From assembly GCA_023442775.1 (NCBI GenBank), contig JAEZXH010000018.1, positions 186,001-250,000 on the forward strand: 64,000 bases of DNA, read 5' to 3'. Both the position numbers and the translations under genes were made by a program. The notes beneath the pieces are model-generated. The model was not told the DNA's origin and made no database searches. It saw only the letters and a program-made list of their open reading frames with translations. Below, piece after piece: positions 17,878 to 25,685 of the stretch; positions within the stretch are counted from its first letter, which is position 1; every line of letters begins with the position of its first letter. The stretch comes from Bacillota bacterium (GTDB lineage: Bacteria; Bacillota; Clostridia; Tissierellales; Peptoniphilaceae).

Positions 17878-19049
17878 GGATGCTACTCTTTGCTGGCGAT
17901 GGCGATCTCTATTGGCTCTCCGAAGGTGGGGAGAAGGCCCACCTCCATCTCCCTTGGGGCTATGTAGAACGAGGAAAGTGCATTGCTAGAAATGCCGTAC
18001 TCTACGCCCTGCGCCGGTCATTCGACGGAGAGGAGGTGACTCCTCAAGAGATTTTTCTCGTCCCCTTCTTCGCTCCTGAACGGAGTGTCACTCTACGCTT
18101 GCCCCACCTCTCCGAAGAAGATCGGGAAGGGGCCTTTCGCTTTGCGTGGCAGCGCGAGCAACAAGAGGGAGTGTTTTGTGGAGCAGTTCCCAATGAGAAT
18201 CGGGAAGAGTGGCTTCTTCTGGGAGTTGATAAGAGTCTTGGGAGAAGCTGGGAAGAAGCCTTAGAAACCCTAGACTGTGCGATCCACATCAAGCCATGGA
18301 GTTCTTTTACGCGGGAATTCATCCACGACAAGGAGCGCCCTTATTGTTTTGTTGGTTGGGAAGGACTTGCACTCTTTTCTCCATCGGGAGGAGCAAAGTC
18401 GGATGTTTTCTCCTTCGATTACCGTGGTTCTTCGGAGGACAACTATTCTCCAATGGAACTGGATGAGATCCTCTCTGAAAGGGCGGAGGATTCCAAGGCC
18501 TATGAAGAACTGAAGCGCAAGTGGGCCATGTGCTGCATGATGGGGCTCAGCGATTTTCGAAAAGATATCGAACTCAAGGAGCTAGAGTGCTCTTCTCGTA
18601 TGAGTCGAGAATCCATGAGACGCCTCTCTCTTTCCGACTCTATTTTTGGCATTGATCCGGTGGACCTGCCAATCTCTTTTCCCTCCGTAGAAAGAAAAAG
18701 CACGCGACTCACTCTTCCTAGAATGCGTGATATTGTCCCTCTGCTATTGATTCTTGGGACGCTTCTCGGCTGTTTCTTTCACTTCCAATACCGACGAAAT
18801 GGACCGGCTCCAGTCGCTTCCCAGGAGACTTTCTCGGTAAAAAGCTCCTCTCTTCCTGGGGTCATCTCTTGCACCTACAAAAATGTTGGAGGGCTCGTCG
18901 AGGGAAAAGCACTTGTGCGAAACGATGCAGCTGCAAAAGAATTCATGAGGGCTATTTCAGAAGAATTGGAGGAGATGGAAGTCAAGCAGGATGAGGTCCA
19001 AGAAGGAATTTCCATCGAATTCTCTGGAACGAGCAGGGTGGTGGATTGA
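17865..19049 (+). CDS. PilM/GspL-like bitopic protein of the pilus cluster (putative)
   Basis: A 394-residue protein I do not recognise by name. An N-terminal cytosolic part of about 285 residues has a PilM-like stretch (VTLRLPHLSEEDREGAFRFA). One membrane segment follows near 287-307 (IVPLLLILGTLLGCF), then about 85 residues outside. This order (actin-like cytosolic domain, one membrane helix, small outer domain) is that of GspL, or of PilM fused to a PilN-like part. AGGAGGG lies 5 nt before ATG 17865, which overlaps the peptidase end. The actin-like fold is inference. Confidence 0.55.
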   Translation: MERVRMLLFAGDGDLYWLSEGGEKAHLHLPWGYVERGKCIARNAVLYALRRSFDGEEVTPQEIFLVPFFAPERSVTLRLPHLSEEDREGAFRFAWQREQQEGVFCGAVPNENREEWLLLGVDKSLGRSWEEALETLDCAIHIKPWSSFTREFIHDKERPYCFVGWEGLALFSPSGGAKSDVFSFDYRGSSEDNYSPMELDEILSERAEDSKAYEELKRKWAMCCMMGLSDFRKDIELKELECSSRMSRESMRRLSLSDSIFGIDPVDLPISFPSVERKSTRLTLPRMRDIVPLLLILGTLLGCFFHFQYRRNGPAPVASQETFSVKSSSLPGVISCTYKNVGGLVEGKALVRNDAAAKEFMRAISEELEEMEVKQDEVQEGISIEFSGTSRVVD

Positions 19050-19062
19050 CAAAACATTGTCA
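19047..19062. repeat. Perfect inverted repeat upstream of the amidase gene
   Basis: TGACAA-AACA-TTGTCA, 6-bp arms. It begins in the stop codon of the preceding gene and ends 15 bp before the -35 box. No T-run follows, so it is more like a binding site than a terminator. Confidence 0.5.
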
Positions 19063-19077
19063 TAAGGTTACAAAAAT

Positions 19078-19106
19078 TTGACAATCCGCTTTTCTCGTTG
19101 TATAAC
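19078..19106 (+). promoter_or_regulatory. Promoter of the amidase gene
   Basis: TTGACA (19078-19083), 17-bp spacer, TATAAC (19101-19106). GAGGAGGT and ATG 19139 follow. Confidence 0.85.
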
Positions 19107-19138
19107 TAGAGGCAACATATGATGCTGAGGAGGTCACA

Positions 19139-20410
19139 ATGAAACAGACTAGGCGCCTATGCCTTGCCCTATTCTGGGTTCTACTTGCTAGTTTTCCTGC
19201 ATTCGCCGTACAAGAACGGGTGAATGTCAAGATTGACGGGAAATCCCAACGTCTACACACGGCTCAAGTGGACGTGAATGGCTCACTTGTAGAGACTCCT
19301 TTCGTGCCTTATATCTTTGAAGGGCGGACCTTTGTACCAATTCGAGAAATTACTGAATCCATGGGAGCACGTGTAGAGTGGGATCAAAAGACGAAGTCTG
19401 CGACGATTTCCTTGGACGATCAAAAAGTGCAACTCAAGATTGACAGCCAGATTGTCTATGTCAATGGGGACAAGCAGAACATCCAGGCAGAGAATACGCC
19501 GAAGTTTGCAAAATACTCGCGCCCCTCTGCAGAGACGAAGACCATGGTCCCTCTTCGTTTCCTCTCCGAGGCCTTTGGCTTTGATGTCCAGTGGGATCAA
19601 TCGGATCGAAAAGTCACGATTTCCAATCTTCAGTCAGTAGCCCTGCCCGAGCCCAAGGAACCGAAACAAGAAGAACCTACGTCAAAGGGAAAGAAAGAAA
19701 CCAAGAAAAAGTCGACAGAAAAGAAGAACCAAGAGAAATCCCAAGAAGCGGTGAGTATCGACGGTCAAACGAGTTCTTCGACGGAAGCGACAAAGGTCGT
19801 AGAAAAGAAGGTCCTTGCGAAGAAGAAAAAGCTCGTTGGACCCTTTACTGTGGTTCTCGATGCAGGTCACGGAGGCAAGGACTCTGGAGCCATTGCACGA
19901 GATGGACACACCACCGAAAAAGAACTGAACCTTCAAGTGACGACAGCCCTTGCAGAGCAATTGCGGGCGAAGGGGTTTGAAGTCATCGAGACAAGGACGA
20001 GGGACGTGTTTTTGGAACTTGTCGACCGAGCGGAGTTGGCCAACGAAGATGGGGTCGAAATCTTTGTCAGTGTCCACTTCAATTCCTCAAATAATAAAGC
20101 GGCGTCTGGCATCGAGGTCCTCTATGCACCAGGAAGCACCAATGCAATAAAAACCGAAGAGCAGAGCCCCTTGGCGCGGTGCATTCTCGACGAAGTCCTC
20201 AAAGCCACAGGAGGAAAGAGCCGGGGAATCAAGGCGCGTCCCGACCTCGTCGTTCTCAAAAAGACGAAAGTTCCCGCGGCGCTTGCAGAGCTTGGCTTTC
20301 TTTCGAATGAAGAAGAATTTGACGATATCTTGAATCCTTCCTACCTCCAAAACCTCATCAATGGCATGGCAGAGGGGATTGCGCGATATGCTCAGGAGTA
20401 CACAGAATGA
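19139..20410 (+). CDS. Secreted N-acetylmuramoyl-L-alanine amidase with stalk-type N-terminal domain
   Basis: A zinc amidase cleaving the lactyl-peptide bond of peptidoglycan. The 423-residue protein has a signal peptide (about 1-24, ending AFA) and a copper-amine-oxidase-like N-terminal domain with two repeats (VPIREI near 65, VPLRFL near 140). A Lys/Glu-rich linker (about 165-235) leads to an Amidase_3 domain with DAGHGG, the glutamate in EKELNL, SVHFNS and a terminal ELGFLSN. Expected outside the membrane. It has its own promoter; the stop overlaps rdgB. Confidence 0.93.
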   Translation: MKQTRRLCLALFWVLLASFPAFAVQERVNVKIDGKSQRLHTAQVDVNGSLVETPFVPYIFEGRTFVPIREITESMGARVEWDQKTKSATISLDDQKVQLKIDSQIVYVNGDKQNIQAENTPKFAKYSRPSAETKTMVPLRFLSEAFGFDVQWDQSDRKVTISNLQSVALPEPKEPKQEEPTSKGKKETKKKSTEKKNQEKSQEAVSIDGQTSSSTEATKVVEKKVLAKKKKLVGPFTVVLDAGHGGKDSGAIARDGHTTEKELNLQVTTALAEQLRAKGFEVIETRTRDVFLELVDRAELANEDGVEIFVSVHFNSSNNKAASGIEVLYAPGSTNAIKTEEQSPLARCILDEVLKATGGKSRGIKARPDLVVLKKTKVPAALAELGFLSNEEEFDDILNPSYLQNLINGMAEGIARYAQEYTE

Positions 20411-20994
20411 GACCACGATTGATTGTTGCAACAGGGTGCAAGCATAAACTCGATGAGATTAAGTCCTACCTGAAGGATTGGGATGGGGAGGTCTGTGGCA
20501 AAGACGTACTCGGCGAGGTTGTAGAACCCGAAGAAAATGAGGAGACCCTCCTCGGCAATGCTCGGATTAAGGCGCGAGCACTCAAAGAAATCTGCGAGGA
20601 CCTTGTTCTTGCCGACGATACGGGTCTTTTTGTAGACGCCCTCGATGGAGCACCGGGGGTTCACTCTGCTCGCTATGCGGGAGAGGGTCACGATGACGAG
20701 GCGAATAAACAAAAACTCCTCCGTGAACTCGAGGGAGTCGAGAATCGCTATGCAGAGTTTCGCAGCGTCCTCGTCCTCCTTTTAGAGGACGGGACAGAGA
20801 AGGTCTTTGAGGGCATCTGTCCTGGCACAATCTCAACTTCTGAAATGGGGAGCAATGGATTTGGATACGATCCCCTCTTCGTCCCCGAACAGGAGACGCG
20901 TTCCTTTGCTCAGATGAGTGAGGAAGAGAAGAATGCCATCAGCCACCGCGGGCGGGCTCTTCAGAAACTTTCCGCTTTTCTTTCTGAGGCCTAA
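20407..20994 (+). CDS. rdgB: dITP/XTP (non-canonical purine NTP) pyrophosphatase
   Basis: Hydrolyses dITP, ITP and XTP to monophosphates, cleaning the nucleotide pool. The 195-residue HAM1-family protein has ATGCKHKLDEI near the N-terminus (usually ATxNxxK; here C-K-H), DDTGLFVDAL, GVHSARYAG, and the C-terminal SHRGRALQKL. The 4-nt ATGA overlap with the amidase suggests coupling although the functions differ. Confidence 0.94.
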   Translation: MRPRLIVATGCKHKLDEIKSYLKDWDGEVCGKDVLGEVVEPEENEETLLGNARIKARALKEICEDLVLADDTGLFVDALDGAPGVHSARYAGEGHDDEANKQKLLRELEGVENRYAEFRSVLVLLLEDGTEKVFEGICPGTISTSEMGSNGFGYDPLFVPEQETRSFAQMSEEEKNAISHRGRALQKLSAFLSEA

Positions 20995-21002
20995 AAAATG
21001 TC

Positions 21003-21031
21003 TTGACAACCTCAAATGCCTTGGCTATACT
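21003..21031 (+). promoter_or_regulatory. Promoter of the tRNA-His/tRNA-Leu region
   Basis: TTGACA (21003-21008), 17-bp spacer, TATACT (21026-21031), ending 17 bp before the tRNA-His gene. Confidence 0.88.
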
Positions 21032-21048
21032 AGTGTAGTAACCTTGTG

Positions 21049-21125
21049 GTGGGTATGGCCTAGTTGGTTAGGGCGCCAGATTGTGGCTCTGGAAGTCGTG
21101 GGTTCGAATCCCACTATCCACCCCA
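21049..21125 (+). tRNA. tRNA-His (GTG)
   Basis: Acceptor GTGGGTA pairs with TATCCAC. The anticodon stem CCAGA/TCTGG encloses anticodon GTG at 21083-21085; the T arm is GTGGG-TTCGAAT-CCCAC. Discriminator C at 21122 and encoded CCA at 21123-21125. A G at 21048 is in place to be the extra G-1 that histidine tRNAs need opposite C73. Confidence 0.96.
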
Positions 21126-21130
21126 TACTA

Positions 21131-21149
21131 GAGCCTTCGGGCTCTTTTT
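21131..21149 (+). terminator. Intrinsic terminator between the two tRNA genes
   Basis: GAGCC-TTCG-GGCTC plus five T, 5 bp after the tRNA-His CCA and 5 bp before tRNA-Leu. With no separate promoter for tRNA-Leu, it should be partly read through. Confidence 0.75.
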
Positions 21150-21154
21150 CATTT

Positions 21155-21239
21155 GCGGGAATGGCGAAATTGGTAGACGCGCTAGACTTAGGATCTAGTG
21201 TCTTTTGGCGTGGGGGTTCGAGTCCTCTTTCCCGCACCA
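21155..21239 (+). tRNA. tRNA-Leu (TAG)
   Basis: 85 nt with a long variable arm, as class II tRNAs have. Acceptor GCGGGAA/TTCCCGC; anticodon stem CTAGA/TCTAG with TAG at 21189-21191; encoded CCA at 21237-21239. Reads CUN codons. The T stem includes two G-T pairs. Confidence 0.96.
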
Positions 21240-21243
21240 ACTT

Positions 21244-21266
21244 GAGCTCGGGAGAGCTCTTTTTTT
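21244..21266 (+). terminator. Intrinsic terminator after tRNA-Leu
   Basis: GAGCTC-GGGA-GAGCTC stem followed by seven T, directly before the ribosome-binding site of the next gene. Confidence 0.85.
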
Positions 21267-21278
21267 GTGGAGGAATCT

Positions 21279-22052
21279 ATGGTTTGGCTTATTTCGCTTT
21301 TTGGCGCAGGTTTGATTTATCTTTGGGACCAGTCTCGAAGGCCTCGTAGGCGAACTCTCAACATCAAGAAAGAAGAATGTTCTCGCGCCTATCGCATCCT
21401 TGTAATTTCAGATTTTCATGGAAACTCTTGGATGAATGCCAGAGCATTTGTAGAATCTCTGCCTCTATACGATGCCATTGTCCACCTTGGGGATATGGTA
21501 TCTCGCGACCAGAAGTCCCTTCACCCTACTAGGGAGTTTCTGACCCTCTTATCACAGAAATCGGAAAACTGCTTTTTCGTCTTGGGCAACCACGAGATGG
21601 ATCGAGGACGACAATGGGCAACGACCTTTTACGAAGGACTTGGATGGTGCCCTCTACACCACCAAATCGTCGATCTTGGCGAAGGAAGAGACCAGCTTAC
21701 CATGACCGGGATGGATATGGCCTCCTCTTATCCGGAAGATGAAATACCATACTCCACAGACTTGGGATTTTATCACTCTCTAAACACCTATTTGTCGCGG
21801 TGGAAAAATGTGACTTCTCATCGTACGATTTTTTCTGGGCACACCCATGGGGGACAAGTACGAGTTCCGGGAGTTGGACAAGTTCTTGGACACGGGTGGG
21901 AATTGTTTCCGAAGGTGAGCAAAGGGACCTATTGTCGAGATGGGGTCCGTGCCTATATCACTGCAGGGCTTGGGAATACGTCTCTTCCCATACGGATATG
22001 CAATCCCATTGAGTTCTTGGAGGTTTTCGTGGAAGAAAAAGAGGACGCTTAA
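21279..22052 (+). CDS. Membrane-anchored metallophosphoesterase
   Basis: A 257-residue calcineurin-like phosphoesterase with the metal motifs DFHGN, GDMVSRD, GNHE and GHTHGG. A hydrophobic N-terminus (VWLISLFGAGLIYLW) may anchor it in the membrane, as in YkuE-type phosphoesterases. The substrate is unknown. ATG 21279 is preceded by GGAGG (21269-21273); a longer GTG start at 21267 lies before that site. It has no obvious promoter of its own after the tRNA terminator. Confidence 0.85.
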   Translation: MVWLISLFGAGLIYLWDQSRRPRRRTLNIKKEECSRAYRILVISDFHGNSWMNARAFVESLPLYDAIVHLGDMVSRDQKSLHPTREFLTLLSQKSENCFFVLGNHEMDRGRQWATTFYEGLGWCPLHHQIVDLGEGRDQLTMTGMDMASSYPEDEIPYSTDLGFYHSLNTYLSRWKNVTSHRTIFSGHTHGGQVRVPGVGQVLGHGWELFPKVSKGTYCRDGVRAYITAGLGNTSLPIRICNPIEFLEVFVEEKEDA

Positions 22053-22064
22053 GAGTCCTCTTTT
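22037..22064. terminator. Bidirectional terminator between convergent genes
   Basis: AAAAGAGGAC / GTCCTCTTTT stem with an 8-nt loop. It contains the end of the phosphoesterase and abuts the stop of the minus-strand aminopeptidase, giving T-runs on both strands. Confidence 0.85.
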
Positions 22065-23292
22065 ACTGTGCCCAATTTCCTTCTTTGAAGATTTGTACCT
22101 GTTCTCCGTCTTTTGTCGTTCCTACAATGTCCAAATCTTTTGTACCAATCATAAAGTCCTCATGGACCACACTCTCATTGCCTCCACGAGTATGAAAATC
22201 ATCTTCGTCTTTCACGTCGGACAGGCAGATGGGATAAGCTGCGCCAAGGGCAAGATGGCAGGAAGCATTCTCGTCATAGAGGGTGTCAAAGAAGAGAAGG
22301 CCACGGCGACTAATTGGAGAATCATAGGGAACGAGGGCAACTTCTCCGAGACGGGAAGCCCCTTCGTCTGTTGACAAAATTTCTTTGAGTAACGCTTCGC
22401 CCTCGGAGGCCTTTGCCTCGACAACGGTCCCTTCATGGAAAGAGAGATCCATATCCTTGATGAGGTTCCCGGCGTAGGGAAGAGGCATGGAACTACAGAC
22501 CCTACCTTCTACTTTTTGGGCATGGGGAAGAGTAAAGACTTCCTCTGTGGGGATATTGGCAATAAACTCAATGCCTTCTCGACTCTTCTCAGAAGCGGCG
22601 CACCAGATGTGTCCTTCGGGAAGGACAATTCGAAGATCTGTACCGAGTCCATTGGTGTAATGAAGCTCTCTCAAGTCGAGTTCATTGAGCCACGTGGCGC
22701 GCTGGGAGAGATTTTCGATATGGTCATTCCAATTCTTGACACTCTTACCTTCTTCGATGCGGCAAATATCGAGGATTTCGTTCCAAAGGGTTTGGGTCGC
22801 TTCTTCGTCTGATAGGTCGGGGAAAAGATGCTTGGCCCAGCTTGGCGTCGAGACTGCAGCGACACACCATTGGAAATCACTTCGCATCATGGCGTCTTGA
22901 TAGGTCTTCAATGCGCGACTACGAGCACTCATCGCTCCTTGAATTTTCTGGGCAGGGATGTCGGACATGAGGTTGGGATCCTGGCCAACGAGGGAGAGTT
23001 GCGCGGCGCCGTGTTCGAGAAACTCGTTGTATTGTTCCACAAGGGAATGGGGGATATCTTGCAAGACTTCATCCCGCGTCCATGTATAGCGCAGCTTTGT
23101 AAATGTTTCACTCTGCCACTGAATGAGGACGTCTCTCGCGCCGGCGCAGTAGGCTTCCTCAGCGACGAGGTGGGCAAAATCACTTGCATCAATGGGGCAG
23201 CGAATGACGAGGGGCTGATCGTTTTGAAGATTGAGCCCAATATTGACAATGACTTCTGCATACTCGCGAAGTCGGGCCTTAAGATCTGACAT
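22063..23292 (-). CDS. M29-family aminopeptidase (AmpS/PepS-like)
   Basis: A 409-residue cytosolic metalloaminopeptidase of family M29. It has the metal-ligand region NIPTEEVFTLP with the tandem glutamates, the glutamates and histidines in the LGEVALVP and CHLALGAAYP stretches, and NESVVHEDFMIG near the C-terminus. It trims N-terminal residues from peptides. AGGAG lies 5-6 nt before the ATG, and a minus-strand promoter candidate (TTTCCA-17-TATGAT) overlaps the divergent rpsB promoter region. Confidence 0.93.
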   Translation of the reverse strand: MSDLKARLREYAEVIVNIGLNLQNDQPLVIRCPIDASDFAHLVAEEAYCAGARDVLIQWQSETFTKLRYTWTRDEVLQDIPHSLVEQYNEFLEHGAAQLSLVGQDPNLMSDIPAQKIQGAMSARSRALKTYQDAMMRSDFQWCVAAVSTPSWAKHLFPDLSDEEATQTLWNEILDICRIEEGKSVKNWNDHIENLSQRATWLNELDLRELHYTNGLGTDLRIVLPEGHIWCAASEKSREGIEFIANIPTEEVFTLPHAQKVEGRVCSSMPLPYAGNLIKDMDLSFHEGTVVEAKASEGEALLKEILSTDEGASRLGEVALVPYDSPISRRGLLFFDTLYDENASCHLALGAAYPICLSDVKDEDDFHTRGGNESVVHEDFMIGTKDLDIVGTTKDGEQVQIFKEGNWAQ

Positions 23293-23366
23293 AGAACACT
23301 CCTTTAGATCTTTAGATTCACTCTAGAACTCATCATACACAAAGAGAAGAGTTCTGGAAAGTCACC

Positions 23367-23395
23367 TTGTCAAAGAGTGGTTCCTATGGTAAAAT
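23367..23395 (+). promoter_or_regulatory. Promoter of the rpsB-tsf operon
   Basis: TTGTCA (23367-23372), 17-bp spacer, TAAAAT (23390-23395). About 90 nt of leader follow before rpsB. Confidence 0.85.
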
Positions 23396-23415
23396 ATCAC
23401 CGATACAATTACGCA

Positions 23416-23468
23416 CGCCCTCTGATGGAGCCAGCTGTGCTACGGTCCTGGACCAGTCGAAGAGGGTG
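23416..23468 (+). promoter_or_regulatory. Structured leader of rpsB (candidate S2 autoregulatory element)
   Basis: An 8-bp closing stem CGCCCTCT (23416-23423) / AGAGGGTG (23461-23468) encloses 37 nt, including a GGTC-CTG-GACC hairpin at 23444-23454. No T-run follows, so it is not a terminator. The ribosome-binding site is 14 nt further on. Confidence 0.5.
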
Positions 23469-23492
23469 GAGGAAAAAACACTAGGAGGATGA

Positions 23493-24230
23493 ATGTCTGT
23501 TATTAGCATGAAGAGCCTGCTCGAAGCAGGTGTACACTTCGGTCATCAAACCCGTCGTTGGAACCCCAAGATGCGTCCCTACATTTTCACGGAGCGCAAT
23601 GGCATCTACATCATCGACCTCTCTCAAACGGTGAAGATGGTGGATACCGCCTACAATTTCGTCCGTGAACTCGTGGAAGAAGGCGGAGAGATCCTCTTCG
23701 TTGGGACGAAGAAGCAAGCCCAAGACGCCATTGGACGCGAAGCTCGTAAGTGCGGAATGCACTACATCAACCAACGTTGGCTCGGTGGTACGCTCACCAA
23801 CTACAAGACGATTCGCAAGAGAATCGACCGTCTCCATGAGCTGGAGAAGATGGAAGAGGACGGCCGTTTTGAAGTCCTTCCCAAGAAGGAAGTCATTAAG
23901 CTTCGTCACGAGGCAGAACGTCTTGAAAAGTTCCTTGGTGGGATTAAGGATATGAAGCGCCTTCCCGATGCCGTCTACATTGTGGACCCGAAGAAGGAGC
24001 GCATTGCCGTGAAGGAAGCTCAAATTCTCGGCATTCCTATTGTCTCGATGATTGACACCAACTGCGATCCCGACGAGATCGATTATGCTATCCCCGGTAA
24101 CGATGATGCGATCCGTGCTGTTAAGCTCATCACGGAAACAATTGCAAATGCTGTCCTTGAGGGGAAACAGGGAGCACAAACTGAAGCCGACGAAGTCGAA
24201 GAAGACGCAGAAGCTGAAGTTCAAGCATAA
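23493..24230 (+). CDS. rpsB: 30S ribosomal protein S2
   Basis: 245 residues with the S2 signatures LLEAGVHFGHQTRRWNPKM, GTKKQAQ, NQRWLGGTLTN and VSMIDTNCDPD, plus a short acidic C-terminal tail. It binds late in 30S assembly near S1. AGGAGG (23483-23488) precedes ATG 23493. An out-of-frame ATG at 23489 overlaps the ribosome-binding site and is ignored. It heads the operon rpsB-tsf-pyrH-frr. Confidence 0.98.
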   Translation: MSVISMKSLLEAGVHFGHQTRRWNPKMRPYIFTERNGIYIIDLSQTVKMVDTAYNFVRELVEEGGEILFVGTKKQAQDAIGREARKCGMHYINQRWLGGTLTNYKTIRKRIDRLHELEKMEEDGRFEVLPKKEVIKLRHEAERLEKFLGGIKDMKRLPDAVYIVDPKKERIAVKEAQILGIPIVSMIDTNCDPDEIDYAIPGNDDAIRAVKLITETIANAVLEGKQGAQTEADEVEEDAEAEVQA

Positions 24231-24237
24231 ACATCCA

Positions 24238-24267
24238 AGGAGTTCCTCATGAGGAGCTCCTATTTTT
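24238..24267 (+). terminator. Intrinsic terminator/attenuator between rpsB and tsf
   Basis: Stem AGGAGTTCCTC / GAGGAGCTCCT closing on AT, then ATTTTT. No new promoter is seen before tsf, so it probably lowers rather than stops downstream transcription. Confidence 0.8.
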
Positions 24268-24297
24268 CTAGAAGTAGAGGAGAAGAAAGGAAGAATC

Positions 24298-24948
24298 ATG
24301 GCAATTACTGCACAACTCGTAAAGGAGCTCAGAGAGAAATCTGGTGCTGGGATGATGGACTGCAAAAAGGCTCTTGCTGAAACCAATGGCGACATTGAAA
24401 AGGCACAAGACCTCCTCCGTGAAAAGGGACTTGCAAGCGCTGCGAAGAAAGCGGGAAGAATTGCTTCCGAAGGGATTGTGGCTTCCTATATTCACGGCAA
24501 CCGTATTGGAGTCTTGATTGAAGTCAACTCCGAGACCGACTTTGTCGCGAAGAACGAAGAGTTCAAGGAATTCGTTCGCGACATGGCCATGCAAGTTGCT
24601 GCGGCTAACCCCAAGTATGTCACCCGTGAAGAAGTGCCTGAAGAAGAAGTGGCTCACGAGCGCAAGGTGTTGACGGAGCAAGCTTTGAACGAAGGCAAGC
24701 CCGAGAAGATTGTCGAAAAGATGGTCGCTGGCCGTATCGAAAAGTTCTACGAAGAGATTGTTCTTCTCGATCAAAAATACATCAAAGATCCCGATCAAAA
24801 GGTGGGCGATCTCTTGACCAACCTCATCTCCAAGATTGGTGAAAACATCAAGATTCGTCGCTTCGTGAGATTCGAAGTCGGCGAAGGCCTCGAAAAGAAA
24901 AACGAAGACTTCGCAGAAGAAGTTGCGAAGCAAATGCAAGGCAACTAA
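24298..24948 (+). CDS. tsf: Elongation factor Ts
   Basis: The guanine nucleotide exchange factor for EF-Tu. At 216 residues it is a short version common in Bacillota. It has the N-terminal UBA-like domain with LREKSGAGMMDCKKAL, the TDFVAKNEEF motif, and a single reduced dimerisation region. It follows rpsB as in most bacteria. AGAAAGGAAG precedes ATG 24298. Confidence 0.97.
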   Translation: MAITAQLVKELREKSGAGMMDCKKALAETNGDIEKAQDLLREKGLASAAKKAGRIASEGIVASYIHGNRIGVLIEVNSETDFVAKNEEFKEFVRDMAMQVAAANPKYVTREEVPEEEVAHERKVLTEQALNEGKPEKIVEKMVAGRIEKFYEEIVLLDQKYIKDPDQKVGDLLTNLISKIGENIKIRRFVRFEVGEGLEKKNEDFAEEVAKQMQGN

Positions 24949-24970
24949 TCTTCAGAAAGGGGCAACGAGC

Positions 24971-25675
24971 ATGGATACCTATCGTCGCGTAGTGCTAAAG
25001 CTCAGTGGAGAAGCGATGGCTGGGACGAAGGGAGTTGGCATCGATTCGAAGACGGTGCGCGTGATTGCAGAGCAAGTCAAACACGTACGCGATCTTGGGA
25101 TTGAAACGAGCATTGTCGTAGGAGGAGGAAATTTTTGGCGCGGTCGCGATAGTTTAGAGATGGACCGCGGCACCTCCGACTTTATGGGCATGCTCGGAAC
25201 GGTGATGAATGCTCTTGCCCTTCAAGATGCCCTGGAGCATCTCGGTGTCGACACTCGTGTACAGACTGCGATTGAGATGAAGGAAGTGGCGGAGCCCTAC
25301 ATTCGTAGAAGGGCAATGCGTCATCTCGAGAAGGGAAGAGTCGTTATCTTTTCAGCTGGAATTGGGAATCCCTATTTCTCGACGGATACGACAGCAGCTC
25401 TACGCGCCGCAGAAATCGATGCCGATGTCATCTTGCTCGCGAAAAAAGGGGTCGATGGCATCTATGATGCAGATCCAAAACTGATTCCAGATGCAAAGCG
25501 CTACGAGGAGTTGACCTACCTCGAGATTTTGCAACAGGGATTGAAGATTATGGACACCACGGCAACGAGTCTTTGTATGGATAACGATTTGCCGTTGGTC
25601 GTCTTCGGAATCGACAATCCGACGAATATCGTTGAGGCCGCACTGGGCCATTCCATTGGAACCAAGGTTAGATAA
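24971..25675 (+). CDS. pyrH: Uridylate kinase (UMP kinase)
   Basis: Phosphorylates UMP to UDP; allosterically controlled and hexameric in the family. The 234-residue amino-acid-kinase fold shows LKLSGEAMAG at the start, the GGGNFWRG loop, and the C-terminal NGD-type nucleotide loop region (GVDGIYDADPK). ATG 24971 follows AAAGGGG. An earlier in-frame start at 24923 lies inside tsf. Confidence 0.97.
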   Translation: MDTYRRVVLKLSGEAMAGTKGVGIDSKTVRVIAEQVKHVRDLGIETSIVVGGGNFWRGRDSLEMDRGTSDFMGMLGTVMNALALQDALEHLGVDTRVQTAIEMKEVAEPYIRRRAMRHLEKGRVVIFSAGIGNPYFSTDTTAALRAAEIDADVILLAKKGVDGIYDADPKLIPDAKRYEELTYLEILQQGLKIMDTTATSLCMDNDLPLVVFGIDNPTNIVEAALGHSIGTKVR

Positions 25676-25685
25676 GGAGAATACC

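Noticed and set aside
23481..24395. 304-codon minus-strand frame opposite rpsB
   Set aside because: Covers rpsB and the start of tsf in antisense; both are certain genes, and the frame has no motif.
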